The translations under genes were made by a program, and so were the position numbers. Positions 17,904 to 25,440 of a stretch of 64,000 bases of DNA are shown here, piece after piece. Within the stretch, counting starts at the first letter, position 1. Each line of letters opens with the position of its first letter. The notes under the pieces were generated by a model. That model saw nothing but the letters and a program-made list of their open reading frames with translations, did no database searches and had not been told where the DNA came from. This DNA is from JAGDMJ01 sp963809695 (GTDB taxonomy: Bacteria > Bacteroidota > Ignavibacteria > UBA10030 > UBA6906): assembly GCA_963809695.1 (NCBI GenBank), contig CAWEKI010000008.1:310001-374000 (forward strand), given 5' to 3'.

Positions 17904-18619
17904 ATGATCCTCCTGCCCGCGACTCCTGTCACAATGAGGACTGCCACGCTTGCTGATCCACAGAAGAGTGCCATTCCGGTCTCGCCTGCCGCGATTGCCG
18001 TAATGCCCCGCGCGGTCCACGACATCGGGGGAAAAACGCCGAAGGAAGCGGGCATGCGAAACACCAACGCAAGCAGAACGATGCCGAGGATCCCCAATAT
18101 GCAGTACGCCGCAAGTATTGTCGGGGGACGGGATCTCCTGATCGCCGCCACAGACGCGAGCGCGGTCAGTGCGATGATGTCCGCAGCCATAAGCGCAGCG
18201 AGCAGAGGAATCAGGAGGAACGCCGCGATCGATTGGTGGTACAGGACCAGGAGGAAAAAAACATCGCTGAGGACCATCGCCAGCAATACCGGCTGGCGGG
18301 CTGAGCTCAGCGCCGCAAATGCCAAACGGGCAGCCGGCGTCACCGGCATGACCAGAGACTTGCGCAAGAGCTCTGCTCCTGTGGAGGCAAGATGAGCCAG
18401 CGTGAGGATGAGGATCGCTGATCCCTGGATGAATAAAAAGAGCGATAGGGTGCGCCCGTCCGGGTCATCTTTGATCGGGTTTTCAAAGAAGGCACAGAAG
18501 AAGAGGTTGGTCAGCGCGACGGCTGCGGGAAGAAGGAGCGATGGGGAGTGGTTGCTCCGGCTGACTGCGAGCAGAGAGCGGGCGTGCCGCCACGCATCGG
18601 GTTCGCCACCCCTGCTCAC
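17900..18619 (-). CDS. Membrane permease-like protein of the ABC cluster
   Basis: A 239-residue membrane protein with about six hydrophobic helices and no recognised named family. I choose the GTG ending at 18619 because it forms a GTGA overlap with the stop codon of the preceding gene; the frame is open farther upstream but would run deep into that gene. The downstream stop also overlaps the next start by 4 bases. This chain of 4-base overlaps points to stoichiometric synthesis of complex subunits. Confidence 0.6.
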   Translation of the reverse strand: MSRGGEPDAWRHARSLLAVSRSNHSPSLLLPAAVALTNLFFCAFFENPIKDDPDGRTLSLFLFIQGSAILILTLAHLASTGAELLRKSLVMPVTPAARLAFAALSSARQPVLLAMVLSDVFFLLVLYHQSIAAFLLIPLLAALMAADIIALTALASVAAIRRSRPPTILAAYCILGILGIVLLALVFRMPASFGVFPPMSWTARGITAIAAGETGMALFCGSASVAVLIVTGVAGRRII

Positions 18620-19059
18620 TGTTCGCTCCAGGGGTCTGAGGGGAATGTCCAATCCTGAATGAGCGGAATATCCATTGGCTGGTTTTGGGGTGTGAGAAAG
18701 TGCCACGGGCTTGGAGACTCAGACTGGCGGGCTTCCATTGGTGGAATCCGAAAAACAAGCCGGTTGTGGGGCAGGTGGTATTCAATTTGGGCGTTCACTT
18801 TTATCAGCGAGAGGAGTGCACTCAGGCCGTCTCCCGCCACAACGTCGGAAAGGACCTGAACGTAGCCGCGTCGCTGAAACATGCGCAACACGTTCTTCCG
18901 CCGCTCGAACTCGGGTGTCGTCAATCGTTTTGTCATTGCCTGGAAGGAGTGTGCGAGGCTGTCGAGGTTCTCATCCTTCACTTCCCGCTGGGCGGGTGCG
19001 CTGCCACTACAGAACCCGAGCGCGAAACCGATCGCGAGAATGATCACACAATCTTTCAT
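18616..19059 (-). CDS. Exported hypothetical protein of the ABC cluster
   Basis: A 147-residue protein with an N-terminal signal: MKDCVIILAIGFALGFCSG, whose Cys near residue 17 might act as a lipobox although the residues before it (GF) are not ideal. The mature part is soluble and charged, with EFERRKNVLRMFQRRGYV and a hydrophobic DVVAGDGLSALLSLIKVN stretch. No family recognised. The ATG ending at 19059 directly precedes the signal. It could be a periplasmic component of the transporter encoded around it. Confidence 0.55.
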   Translation of the reverse strand: MKDCVIILAIGFALGFCSGSAPAQREVKDENLDSLAHSFQAMTKRLTTPEFERRKNVLRMFQRRGYVQVLSDVVAGDGLSALLSLIKVNAQIEYHLPHNRLVFRIPPMEARQSESPSPWHFLTPQNQPMDIPLIQDWTFPSDPWSEQ

Positions 19060-19089
19060 AGCGAAAAAGAGTAGGTATACGATGGTGTA

Positions 19090-19180
19090 GCTTTTTCCAA
19101 AAATTCTCTCTTCTCTGTGGCCCTTTGAGTCCTCTGAGACCTCCGTGTTCGTCTTGTACTTGGCTGTCTTGAGCAAACGT
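19090..19180. repeat. Degenerate short-word repeat (CTCTGTGG / CTCTGAGACC type)
   Basis: A stretch built from slightly varied short words (TTCTCTCTTCTCTGTGG, CCTTTGAGTCCTCTGAGACC, TCCGTGTTCGTC) lies between two genes of the ABC cluster. A similar word set in the opposite orientation occurs at about 32775-32820 (AACACGGAGAGCAAAGAAGG). It has no coding character. Its origin and function are not known to me. Confidence 0.4.
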
Positions 19181-19194
19181 TTCTTGCGAGCCCA

Positions 19195-20025
19195 TCAGAA
19201 ATCTTTACGCTGCAGGATTGCCGCCGCCCCTGCAAAGACCGCGCATGATGAGGCGAGGGATTGCGCAAACGGACGCCAGTCCGTTTCCTGATTCAGGATC
19301 AGAGCCGTGATCTGGTGTTGCATGCCGGAGAGCTGTGGGAGGATGTAGTAGAGCCCATCGACGATTGCGCGATACGCACTGCTTCCGGAGAGGAGATAGA
19401 GCCCATGGGCGCGGCTCTCGAGGGCTGTGCCGATGACAAAGAGGTACAGGAATGCGCCGATGATCGCAATGCCCATGTTCCTCGATACGACAGCGAGCAA
19501 AGTCACGAGCGAATAGAGGCACGCAAACACGAAGGCCATCAGCAGGGCAGAGGTGAGGAATTGCAGGCCCCAGACGCCGGCCCTCAGGCCAACCAACACC
19601 CAGAGGGCTCCGATGAAATACACGATGTTGGCGAAGAGGACCGAGACCGCGCCGAGAGATTTTCCTGCCAGCAGCTCCCATCGGGCAATCGGCTTGGAGA
19701 GATACAGGTCGACAATTCCTTTTTCCAGTGCTTCCGGAATGATCCCTGCCGTGGCAAAGATGCCGAACAAGAACACGCCTCCCATCAATCCGCCCGCAAG
19801 GCCGGCCTGCATCGTGGCGACAGCCTGCTCGAGCTGAGCCTTCTCGAGCGGAGGGCTTGTGGCGTTGCCGAAAAACATCAAGACAACGCCGTTGGCCGTC
19901 TCTTCGGTCGAGAAACCGAGAGCAACGACGACAAGGATGAGTGTCGAGATCCCGGCCAGCACCCAGAGTGTCGCTTTGGCCGCAACCTCTCGGAACGTAT
20001 GCAATATCAACGCCAGAAGTTTCAT
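19195..20025 (-). CDS. ABC-2-type transporter permease
   Basis: A 276-residue membrane protein with six hydrophobic helices. It starts MKLLALILHTFREVAAKATL and includes EALEKGIVDLYLSKPIARWELLAGKSLG, which is characteristic of ABC-2 permeases (the coupling loop that meets the ATPase). Its start overlaps the stop of the ATPase gene by 4 bases, so the pair is coupled. It probably exports a lipid, polysaccharide or hydrophobic compound, but nothing in the sequence reveals which. Confidence 0.85.
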   Translation of the reverse strand: MKLLALILHTFREVAAKATLWVLAGISTLILVVVALGFSTEETANGVVLMFFGNATSPPLEKAQLEQAVATMQAGLAGGLMGGVFLFGIFATAGIIPEALEKGIVDLYLSKPIARWELLAGKSLGAVSVLFANIVYFIGALWVLVGLRAGVWGLQFLTSALLMAFVFACLYSLVTLLAVVSRNMGIAIIGAFLYLFVIGTALESRAHGLYLLSGSSAYRAIVDGLYYILPQLSGMQHQITALILNQETDWRPFAQSLASSCAVFAGAAAILQRKDF

Positions 20026-20957
20026 GCGGGCACCTCCCGCTTGAGCAAACTAAGGAACGATTCCTCGAGCGTGCTCCGCTGTCTGGAAATGGAGGTGAGC
20101 TCGACTCCGTGCCTCCTCAAGAGGTCAATGAGCCGGTTCAATTCCCGGGTCGATTTGAGCTCTGCGGTCAGCGCTTCCGGGCCGTAAGAAATGGCAATGA
20201 CAAGAGCCTCAGCTTCCCTGAGGAACATATCGGGCAACGGGGGAACGAATCCGATCTGGTAACGTGATTCCGCCGTGGTGAGCTCATCCACAGTGCCGGT
20301 CTTGAGGAGTTTTCCTCTGTCCAGAATGGCGACGCGGTCAGAAATCAGCTCCACTTCCGATAGAAGGTGAGAGTTCAGAAAGATGGTCTTCCCCCGGTTC
20401 TTCAGGTTCTTGAGGATGTCGCGGATCTCCTTGCGCCCAACCGGATCGACGCCATCCGTGGGTTCGTCAAGGAAAACAACGTCCGGCTCATTGATGAGTG
20501 CCTGCGCAAGCCCTACCCTCTGAAGCATGCCTTTGGAGTACTTCTTGACCTTCATGCTTTTCCACTGGTCCATCCCCACCATCTGCATCAACGGGGTGAT
20601 CCTGGTTTCGACGGCAGCATGTGAAACCCCGCTGAGTCTTCCAAAGAGACGCAAGACCTGCTCGCCCGTCAGGTATCCCGGGTACCGGTGATTCTCCGGT
20701 AGATAGCCGATCCGTGAGCGGATCCGTACGCTCGGTAATCGCTCCCCCAGGATGGATGCGCTCCCGGAGGTCGGGTGAGCAAGGGACAAGAGAATCTTGA
20801 TGAATGTGGTCTTTCCCGCTCCATTGGGGCCCAATAGGCTGAAAATCTGGCCGCTTTCGACCTCCAGGGAGAAATCGTCCAGAGCAGTGACGGGGTTGTT
20901 GTTCCGTATGCCGTTGCGGTAGACCTTGGAGAGAGAAGTCGATGAGATTGCTGTCAT
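20022..20957 (-). CDS. ABC transporter ATP-binding protein
   Basis: A 311-residue ABC ATPase with a C-terminal extension. Walker A GPNGAGKTTFIKI is at about 42-54, the signature region YSKGMLQRVGLAQALI at about 140, Walker B DVVFLDEPTDGVD at about 160, and the H-loop NSHLLSE at about 195. The last 80 residues form the regulatory tail seen in CcmA/NatA-type subunits. The ATG ending at 20957 is chosen because recognisable sequence starts there. It heads the minus-strand ABC cluster and is divergent from the Fe-S operon. Confidence 0.9.
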   Translation of the reverse strand: MTAISSTSLSKVYRNGIRNNNPVTALDDFSLEVESGQIFSLLGPNGAGKTTFIKILLSLAHPTSGSASILGERLPSVRIRSRIGYLPENHRYPGYLTGEQVLRLFGRLSGVSHAAVETRITPLMQMVGMDQWKSMKVKKYSKGMLQRVGLAQALINEPDVVFLDEPTDGVDPVGRKEIRDILKNLKNRGKTIFLNSHLLSEVELISDRVAILDRGKLLKTGTVDELTTAESRYQIGFVPPLPDMFLREAEALVIAISYGPEALTAELKSTRELNRLIDLLRRHGVELTSISRQRSTLEESFLSLLKREVPA

Positions 20958-21010
20958 GGTGGGCAAAAGATAGGGAAAAAGAAACCATAAGGCAATCGAC
21001 AAGACGAACA

Positions 21011-21078
21011 CGAGGTCATTTTGGATTTTGGAGTGCGGATTCTGGACTGGGAAAGCTGGGAATCGTAAAATCCAAATT
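21011..21078. repeat. Degenerate TTTTGGATTTTGGA-type word repeat
   Basis: Between the divergent ABC and Fe-S operons lies a run of varied copies of a TTTTGGATT / TGCGGATTCTGG word, ending in a reverse-oriented AAAATCCAAATTG. The word structure suggests a decayed tandem or shuffled repeat rather than coding or operator sequence. Confidence 0.35.
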
Positions 21079-21099
21079 GCTTTTTGACCCGAATTACTA

Positions 21100-21107
21100 T
21101 ATATTTG
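21100..21107 (+). promoter_or_regulatory. Possible Bacteroidetes-type -7 promoter element
   Basis: TATATTTG matches the TAnnTTTG element recognised by the primary sigma factor in Bacteroidetes. It lies about 100 bases upstream of the Rrf2 regulator start. A TTTG occurs only 13 bases farther upstream, closer than the usual -33 spacing, so the match is incomplete. It could drive the Fe-S operon. Confidence 0.4.
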
Positions 21108-21186
21108 CATCTAAGGATTTGGAACGAAGCAGGTGCGGGTGGTGTTGGAATAATGCATTTTTGATGCATTTTTTAATGGTCAGAAG

Positions 21187-21204
21187 TCGGACTAGTTTGG
21201 TCGT
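21187..21204 (+). promoter_or_regulatory. Possible IscR/Rrf2-type operator
   Basis: The imperfect palindrome GGACTAGTTTGGTC (21189-21202) resembles the central part of type 1 IscR sites (GACT-N5-AGTC). It ends 8 bases before the start codon of the Rrf2-family regulator at 21211, where a bound repressor would block transcription or initiation. This placement fits autoregulation of the Fe-S operon by the regulator it encodes; the match is partial and unproven. Confidence 0.45.
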
Positions 21205-21210
21205 ACATAG

Positions 21211-21615
21211 ATGGTCAGGTTGTCAAAAAAAGTGGAATATGGTCTTATTGCGATCCGGCACATTGCCGCCCAGAGTGGCATGAGCGTCGTGACCGCAAAG
21301 GAGATTTCTGAGGTTTACCATATCCCATACGAGCTGCTTGCCAAGGTTCTCCAAAAGATGGCACGGGCAGGCTTACTCCTGTCGCACCAGGGCACAAAAG
21401 GAGGATATAGCCTGGCCATGAGGCCGCATGAGATCCCCGTGGCACTGATCATCCACGCTATTGAAGGCACCACGCCGATGATCGCCCAGTGCATGGCCGA
21501 CGGCGCCCAGAGTTGCGGCGTGTTCACGGTCTGCACGATCAAGTCTCCCCTCACGAAAGTCCAGGCGAACATCGAGCGGGCGTTCAACAGCATGACACTT
21601 TCTGAAATAGTGTAA
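21211..21615 (+). CDS. Rrf2/IscR-family Fe-S operon regulator
   Basis: A 134-residue Rrf2-family transcription factor. The N-terminal winged helix includes LSKKVEYGLIAIRHIA, the recognition region SEVYHIPYELLAKVLQKMARAGLL and the wing GTKGGYSLA. Three cysteines in the C-terminal half (QCMADGAQSCGVFTVC, spaced C-x7-C-x5-C) are placed like the [2Fe-2S] ligands of IscR, although with their own spacing. It is the first gene of the Fe-S assembly operon, 18 bases before the desulfurase. A likely model is repression of the operon by the cluster-loaded form and relief when clusters are scarce or damaged. Confidence 0.88.
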   Translation: MVRLSKKVEYGLIAIRHIAAQSGMSVVTAKEISEVYHIPYELLAKVLQKMARAGLLLSHQGTKGGYSLAMRPHEIPVALIIHAIEGTTPMIAQCMADGAQSCGVFTVCTIKSPLTKVQANIERAFNSMTLSEIV

Positions 21616-21633
21616 GGGAGGGACACGCCGCCG

Positions 21634-22821
21634 ATGAGACTCCCTGTCTATCTTGACAACAATGCGACGACGCGGGTAGATGACCGCGTGCTCCAGGCGA
21701 TGCTCCCGTATTTGACTGAGAAATACGGCAATGCCGCGAGCCGCCAGCATGAATACGGGTGGAGCGCGGAGGGGGCGGTGGGAGCTGCCCGCGCCAGGGT
21801 TGCCTCACTTGTTGGTGCCAGCCCGTCGGAGATCGTGTTCACCAGCGGGGCTACAGAGTCGATCAACCTGGCGATCAAGGGGATCGCGGAGAGCCTGCAG
21901 GCAAAAGGGGATCACATTATCACCGCAACCACCGAGCACAAAGCCGTGCTTGACACCATCGATAATCTGGAGCGCCATGGGTTCCGCATCTCGCGGCTTC
22001 CGGTGGACCGGCATGGCCTGGTGAATCCCGACGATGTGGCAAAGGCGATAACGGGACGGACGATCCTTGTGAGCATCATGGCAGCCAACAATGAGATCGG
22101 GACGCTGGCCCCGGTTGCCGAGATCGGGCGGATGTGCCGCGCCCGTGGAGTCGTATTTCATGTCGATGCGACACAGGCTGTTGGAAAAGTCCCTGTCGCT
22201 GTCCAGATGATGAGTGTGGACCTCATGTCGTTCAGTGCGCACAAGATGTATGGTCCGAAGGGCATCGGTGCGCTTTACATCCGGAGCTCCCGGCCGGCGC
22301 TGAGACTGGTGCCGCAGATGGATGGCGGGGGGCACGAGCGGGGCCTTCGCCCGGGCACATTGAATGTTCCGGCGATCGTTGGCTTCGGCAGCGCGGCGGA
22401 GATCGCAATGAGGGAGCTTGCGCAGGACGCCGCGCATACTGCCCGTCTTCGTGATCAGCTGGTCAACTCGCTGACGAGAGAATTACCCGATGTCGTGTTG
22501 AATGGGCATCCCTCGGAACGCCTGCCGAACACTGCGAGTCTCGCGTTTGGGGGAGTGGATGCAGACCGGCTGATGATGGATATGAAGGACCTGGCCGTTT
22601 CTACGGGTTCGGCATGCAGCTCTGCATCGCCCTCTCCGTCCCACGTGCTCAAGGCAATCGGCCTGAAACCTGAAGATGTCCGAAGTACGCTCCGGTTCGG
22701 CCTCGGGCGCTTCACAACGGACGAGGAGATCTCTTACGCTGTCGGAAGAATTGTCGAGACTGTGGCGAAAGCGCGGGGGAAAGCCCCGCACCGCTATTCC
22801 CATGTTGAAAATCTAAGCTGA
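21634..22821 (+). CDS. Cysteine desulfurase, class I (IscS/NifS type)
   Basis: A 395-residue PLP enzyme that takes sulfur from cysteine and holds it as a persulfide. The start PVYLDNNATTRVD, the PLP lysine in SAHKMYGPKGIGALYIR (about residue 204) and the mobile catalytic loop STGSACSSASPSPSHVLKA (Cys near 328) define class I (IscS/NifS). It differs from the class II SufS-type enzyme encoded later in the same operon at 26772, so the operon holds both types. It may supply MnmA and other sulfur acceptors while SufS serves SufBCD (inference). Confidence 0.92.
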   Translation: MRLPVYLDNNATTRVDDRVLQAMLPYLTEKYGNAASRQHEYGWSAEGAVGAARARVASLVGASPSEIVFTSGATESINLAIKGIAESLQAKGDHIITATTEHKAVLDTIDNLERHGFRISRLPVDRHGLVNPDDVAKAITGRTILVSIMAANNEIGTLAPVAEIGRMCRARGVVFHVDATQAVGKVPVAVQMMSVDLMSFSAHKMYGPKGIGALYIRSSRPALRLVPQMDGGGHERGLRPGTLNVPAIVGFGSAAEIAMRELAQDAAHTARLRDQLVNSLTRELPDVVLNGHPSERLPNTASLAFGGVDADRLMMDMKDLAVSTGSACSSASPSPSHVLKAIGLKPEDVRSTLRFGLGRFTTDEEISYAVGRIVETVAKARGKAPHRYSHVENLS

Positions 22822-22827
22822 GAGCCT

Positions 22828-23154
22828 ATGAAAGAGAGCGAACAGATCCGTCACCATAGTAAGGAAGTGCTCCTGTTTCTCAAAGAGCGCTACCCGCTCT
22901 TCCATTTGTCGAACGTTTTTTTCCGGGACATGCATTACGGTGTCCGCGAATATCTCCAGCAAAAAGGGATGAAGGTGGGATACGGTGCTGCGGAGGTCGT
23001 TGCGCGGGAGTTCGTCAAGGAGCTGGAGGGGCAGAACATCCTGGTCGCGGTGGATCGGCAAACATGGACGTTGCATTATCCTGAATTTCAAACACCGCCG
23101 GCGCCCAAGGCTGCCGTTCCGCCGCTGAAACCGCAGACGGGCGACAAGGCCTGA
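22828..23154 (+). CDS. Hypothetical protein in the suf operon
   Basis: A 108-residue soluble protein without cysteines, located between the class I desulfurase (6 bases upstream) and sufB (30 bases downstream), so certainly part of the operon. The sequence is helical and charged at the start (KESEQIRHHSKEVLLFLKERYPLF), continues with FFRDMHYGVREYLQQKGMKVGYG, and ends in a Pro/Lys-rich tail. I do not recognise a family. Lack of cysteine makes a cluster-carrier role unlikely; an accessory or adaptor role is possible. Confidence 0.75.
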   Translation: MKESEQIRHHSKEVLLFLKERYPLFHLSNVFFRDMHYGVREYLQQKGMKVGYGAAEVVAREFVKELEGQNILVAVDRQTWTLHYPEFQTPPAPKAAVPPLKPQTGDKA

Positions 23155-23184
23155 TACCGGAAAAATTACACACAGAGACAGACC

Positions 23185-24636
23185 ATGGCGACTGAGACAA
23201 ATACCATAGAATCGATGGCCAATCGGGAATACAAGTACGGGTTTGTGACCGATATTGAAGCGGACACCATACCGCGCGGCCTGAACGAGGAAATCGTCCG
23301 GCTGATCTCCGCCAAGAAGCAGGAGCCGGAGTGGATGCTCCAGTGGAGGCTTAAGGCGTTCAAACACTGGCTCACCCTTGGGCACACAGAGCCAGCGTGG
23401 CCGAACGTCCATTATCCTCCGATCGATTACCAGAATGCGATCTATTATTCCGCACCGAAGACCAAGCCGCGGCTGAAGAGCCTCGACGAGGTCGACCCGG
23501 AGCTGCTCAAGACCTATGAGAAGCTGGGGATCTCCCTTGCCGAGCAGAAGCAACTCAGCGGGGTTGCCGTCGATGCGGTGTTCGACAGCGTCTCCGTTGC
23601 CACGACATTCAAGGAAAAGCTGAGCGAACTTGGGATCATTTTCTGCTCCCTTTCGGAAGCCATCCGCGAGCATCCGGACCTTGTAAAGAAGTACCTCGGC
23701 TCGGTCGTCCCGTACACGGATAATTTCTTTGCGACGCTCAACTCTGCAGTTTTCAGTGACGGTTCCTTCTGCTACATTCCGAAGGGTGTTCGTTGCCCCA
23801 TGGAGCTTTCGACGTATTTCCGCATCAATGCGGCGGAGACCGGCCAGTTCGAGCGGACGCTTATCGTGGCGGAAGAGGGAGCGTACGTGAGCTACCTGGA
23901 GGGGTGCACGGCTCCCATGCGCGATACCAACCAGCTGCACGCGGCGGTGGTCGAGATCATTGCCCACGACAATGCGCAGGTGAAGTATTCCACCGTGCAG
24001 AACTGGTACCCCGGCGATAAGCAAGGGAAAGGGGGCATTTACAATTTTGTCACAAAGCGCGGGAAGTGCGCGGGCGTGAACTCCCGGATCTCCTGGACGC
24101 AGGTGGAAACCGGATCGGCAATTACATGGAAATATCCGAGCGTGATCCTGCAGGGGGACAATTCGATCGGCGAATTCTACTCGGTCGCGGTCACGAATAA
24201 CTGGCAGCAGGCGGACACCGGGACCAAGATGATCCACCTTGGCAAGAACACGAAGAGCACGATCGTGTCGAAGGGCATCTCGGCGGGGCATGGCAGCAAC
24301 TCGTACCGGGGACTGGTCTCGGTCGGCAGGAATGCCGTCAACGCCCGCAACTTTTCGCAATGCGACTCGTTGCTGCTGGGAGACAAGTGCGGAGCCCACA
24401 CCTTCCCATACATCGAGGTGAAAAACTCCTCAGCCCGCGTGGAGCACGAGGCGTCGACGTCGAAAATCGGGGAGGATCAGATCTTCTACTGCAAGCAGCG
24501 TGGACTTTCGGCCGAGGATGCCGTGAACATGATCGTGAACGGCTTCTGTAAAGAGGTGTTCCGGGAGCTCCCGATGGAGTTTGCCGTCGAAGCGCAGAAG
24601 CTGCTCGGCGTCAGTCTTGAAGGAAGTGTCGGCTAA
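23185..24636 (+). CDS. sufB: Fe-S cluster assembly scaffold SufB
   Basis: Core scaffold of the SufBC2D complex, which builds [4Fe-4S] clusters. The 483-residue length is normal. Diagnostic segments include GLNEEIVRLISAKKQEPEWML near the N-terminus, YIPKGVRCPMELSTYFRIN, EGAYVSYLEGCTAPMRD (the conserved cysteine proposed as sulfur acceptor, near residue 247), and KGISAGHGSNSYRGLV. The C-terminus ends ELPMEFAVEAQKLL. It is 22 bases before sufC. The start at 23185 gives the usual N-terminus; an upstream GTA-rich region carries no better start. Confidence 0.96.
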   Translation: MATETNTIESMANREYKYGFVTDIEADTIPRGLNEEIVRLISAKKQEPEWMLQWRLKAFKHWLTLGHTEPAWPNVHYPPIDYQNAIYYSAPKTKPRLKSLDEVDPELLKTYEKLGISLAEQKQLSGVAVDAVFDSVSVATTFKEKLSELGIIFCSLSEAIREHPDLVKKYLGSVVPYTDNFFATLNSAVFSDGSFCYIPKGVRCPMELSTYFRINAAETGQFERTLIVAEEGAYVSYLEGCTAPMRDTNQLHAAVVEIIAHDNAQVKYSTVQNWYPGDKQGKGGIYNFVTKRGKCAGVNSRISWTQVETGSAITWKYPSVILQGDNSIGEFYSVAVTNNWQQADTGTKMIHLGKNTKSTIVSKGISAGHGSNSYRGLVSVGRNAVNARNFSQCDSLLLGDKCGAHTFPYIEVKNSSARVEHEASTSKIGEDQIFYCKQRGLSAEDAVNMIVNGFCKEVFRELPMEFAVEAQKLLGVSLEGSVG

Positions 24637-24658
24637 TTACTGATCAATCGAGGGACGA

Positions 24659-25426
24659 ATGCTGGAAATCAAAAATCTTCATGCCGGGGTGAACGGCAAA
24701 GAAATTTTGCACGGTGTTAACCTGACAGTGAACCCGGGCGAAGTGCATGCGATCATGGGCCCGAATGGCTCAGGGAAGAGCACGCTCGCCGGAGTACTCG
24801 CGGGCCGCGAAGACTACGTTGTCACGGAGGGCGAGGTGATCTATCGCGGGAAGGATCTTCTGGGGATGGCTCCGGAGGAGCGGGCACGCGAAGGAATCTT
24901 CCTGGCATTTCAATATCCGGTGGAGATCCCGGGCGTGACGAACACCTACTTTCTGAAGGCGGGTCTCAATGCCATCAGGAAACACCAGGGTTTGGAGGAG
25001 CTTGATGCCGTGGAATTCCTCGGGCTCGTGAAGAAAAAAATGCGGCTCGTGGATATGGATCCGGCGCTGCTCAACCGGCCGGTGAACGAAGGCTTTTCAG
25101 GGGGAGAAAAGAAGAGGAATGAGATTTTCCAGATGGCTGTCCTGGAGCCGATGCTTGCCATTCTCGACGAGACCGATTCGGGGCTGGATATCGACGCTCT
25201 CCGGATCGTGGCTGATGGAGTGAACAAGCTCCGCTCGAAGGAGCATGCCGTCGTTGTGGTCACCCACTATCAGAGGTTGCTGAACTACATTGTTCCGGAC
25301 CAGGTCCACGTCCTTGTGGATGGGCGCATCGCGAAATCGGGTGGGAAGGAGCTCGCGTTCGAGCTGGAGGAAAAGGGGTACGATTGGATCAAGGACGAGA
25401 TCAGCGCGGCAAGCGCGAACGGATAG
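24659..25426 (+). CDS. sufC: Fe-S cluster assembly ATPase SufC
   Basis: A 255-residue soluble ABC-type ATPase that drives conformational change in SufBCD. Walker A GPNGSGKSTLAGVLAG is at about 34-49. The signature region is NEGFSGGEKKRNEIFQ, followed by Walker B MLAILDETDSGLDIDAL, with the SufC-specific DETDSGLD. The H-loop is VVVTHYQRLL. Length and motifs are entirely typical, and the gene lies between sufB and sufD. Confidence 0.97.
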   Translation: MLEIKNLHAGVNGKEILHGVNLTVNPGEVHAIMGPNGSGKSTLAGVLAGREDYVVTEGEVIYRGKDLLGMAPEERAREGIFLAFQYPVEIPGVTNTYFLKAGLNAIRKHQGLEELDAVEFLGLVKKKMRLVDMDPALLNRPVNEGFSGGEKKRNEIFQMAVLEPMLAILDETDSGLDIDALRIVADGVNKLRSKEHAVVVVTHYQRLLNYIVPDQVHVLVDGRIAKSGGKELAFELEEKGYDWIKDEISAASANG

Positions 25427-25440
25427 GAGATTCCAAAAGG

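Noticed and set aside
22813..24399. 528-residue minus-strand frame opposite sufB
   Set aside because: Shadow of sufB; high Arg/His/Leu content and no motif. sufB is certain on the other strand.
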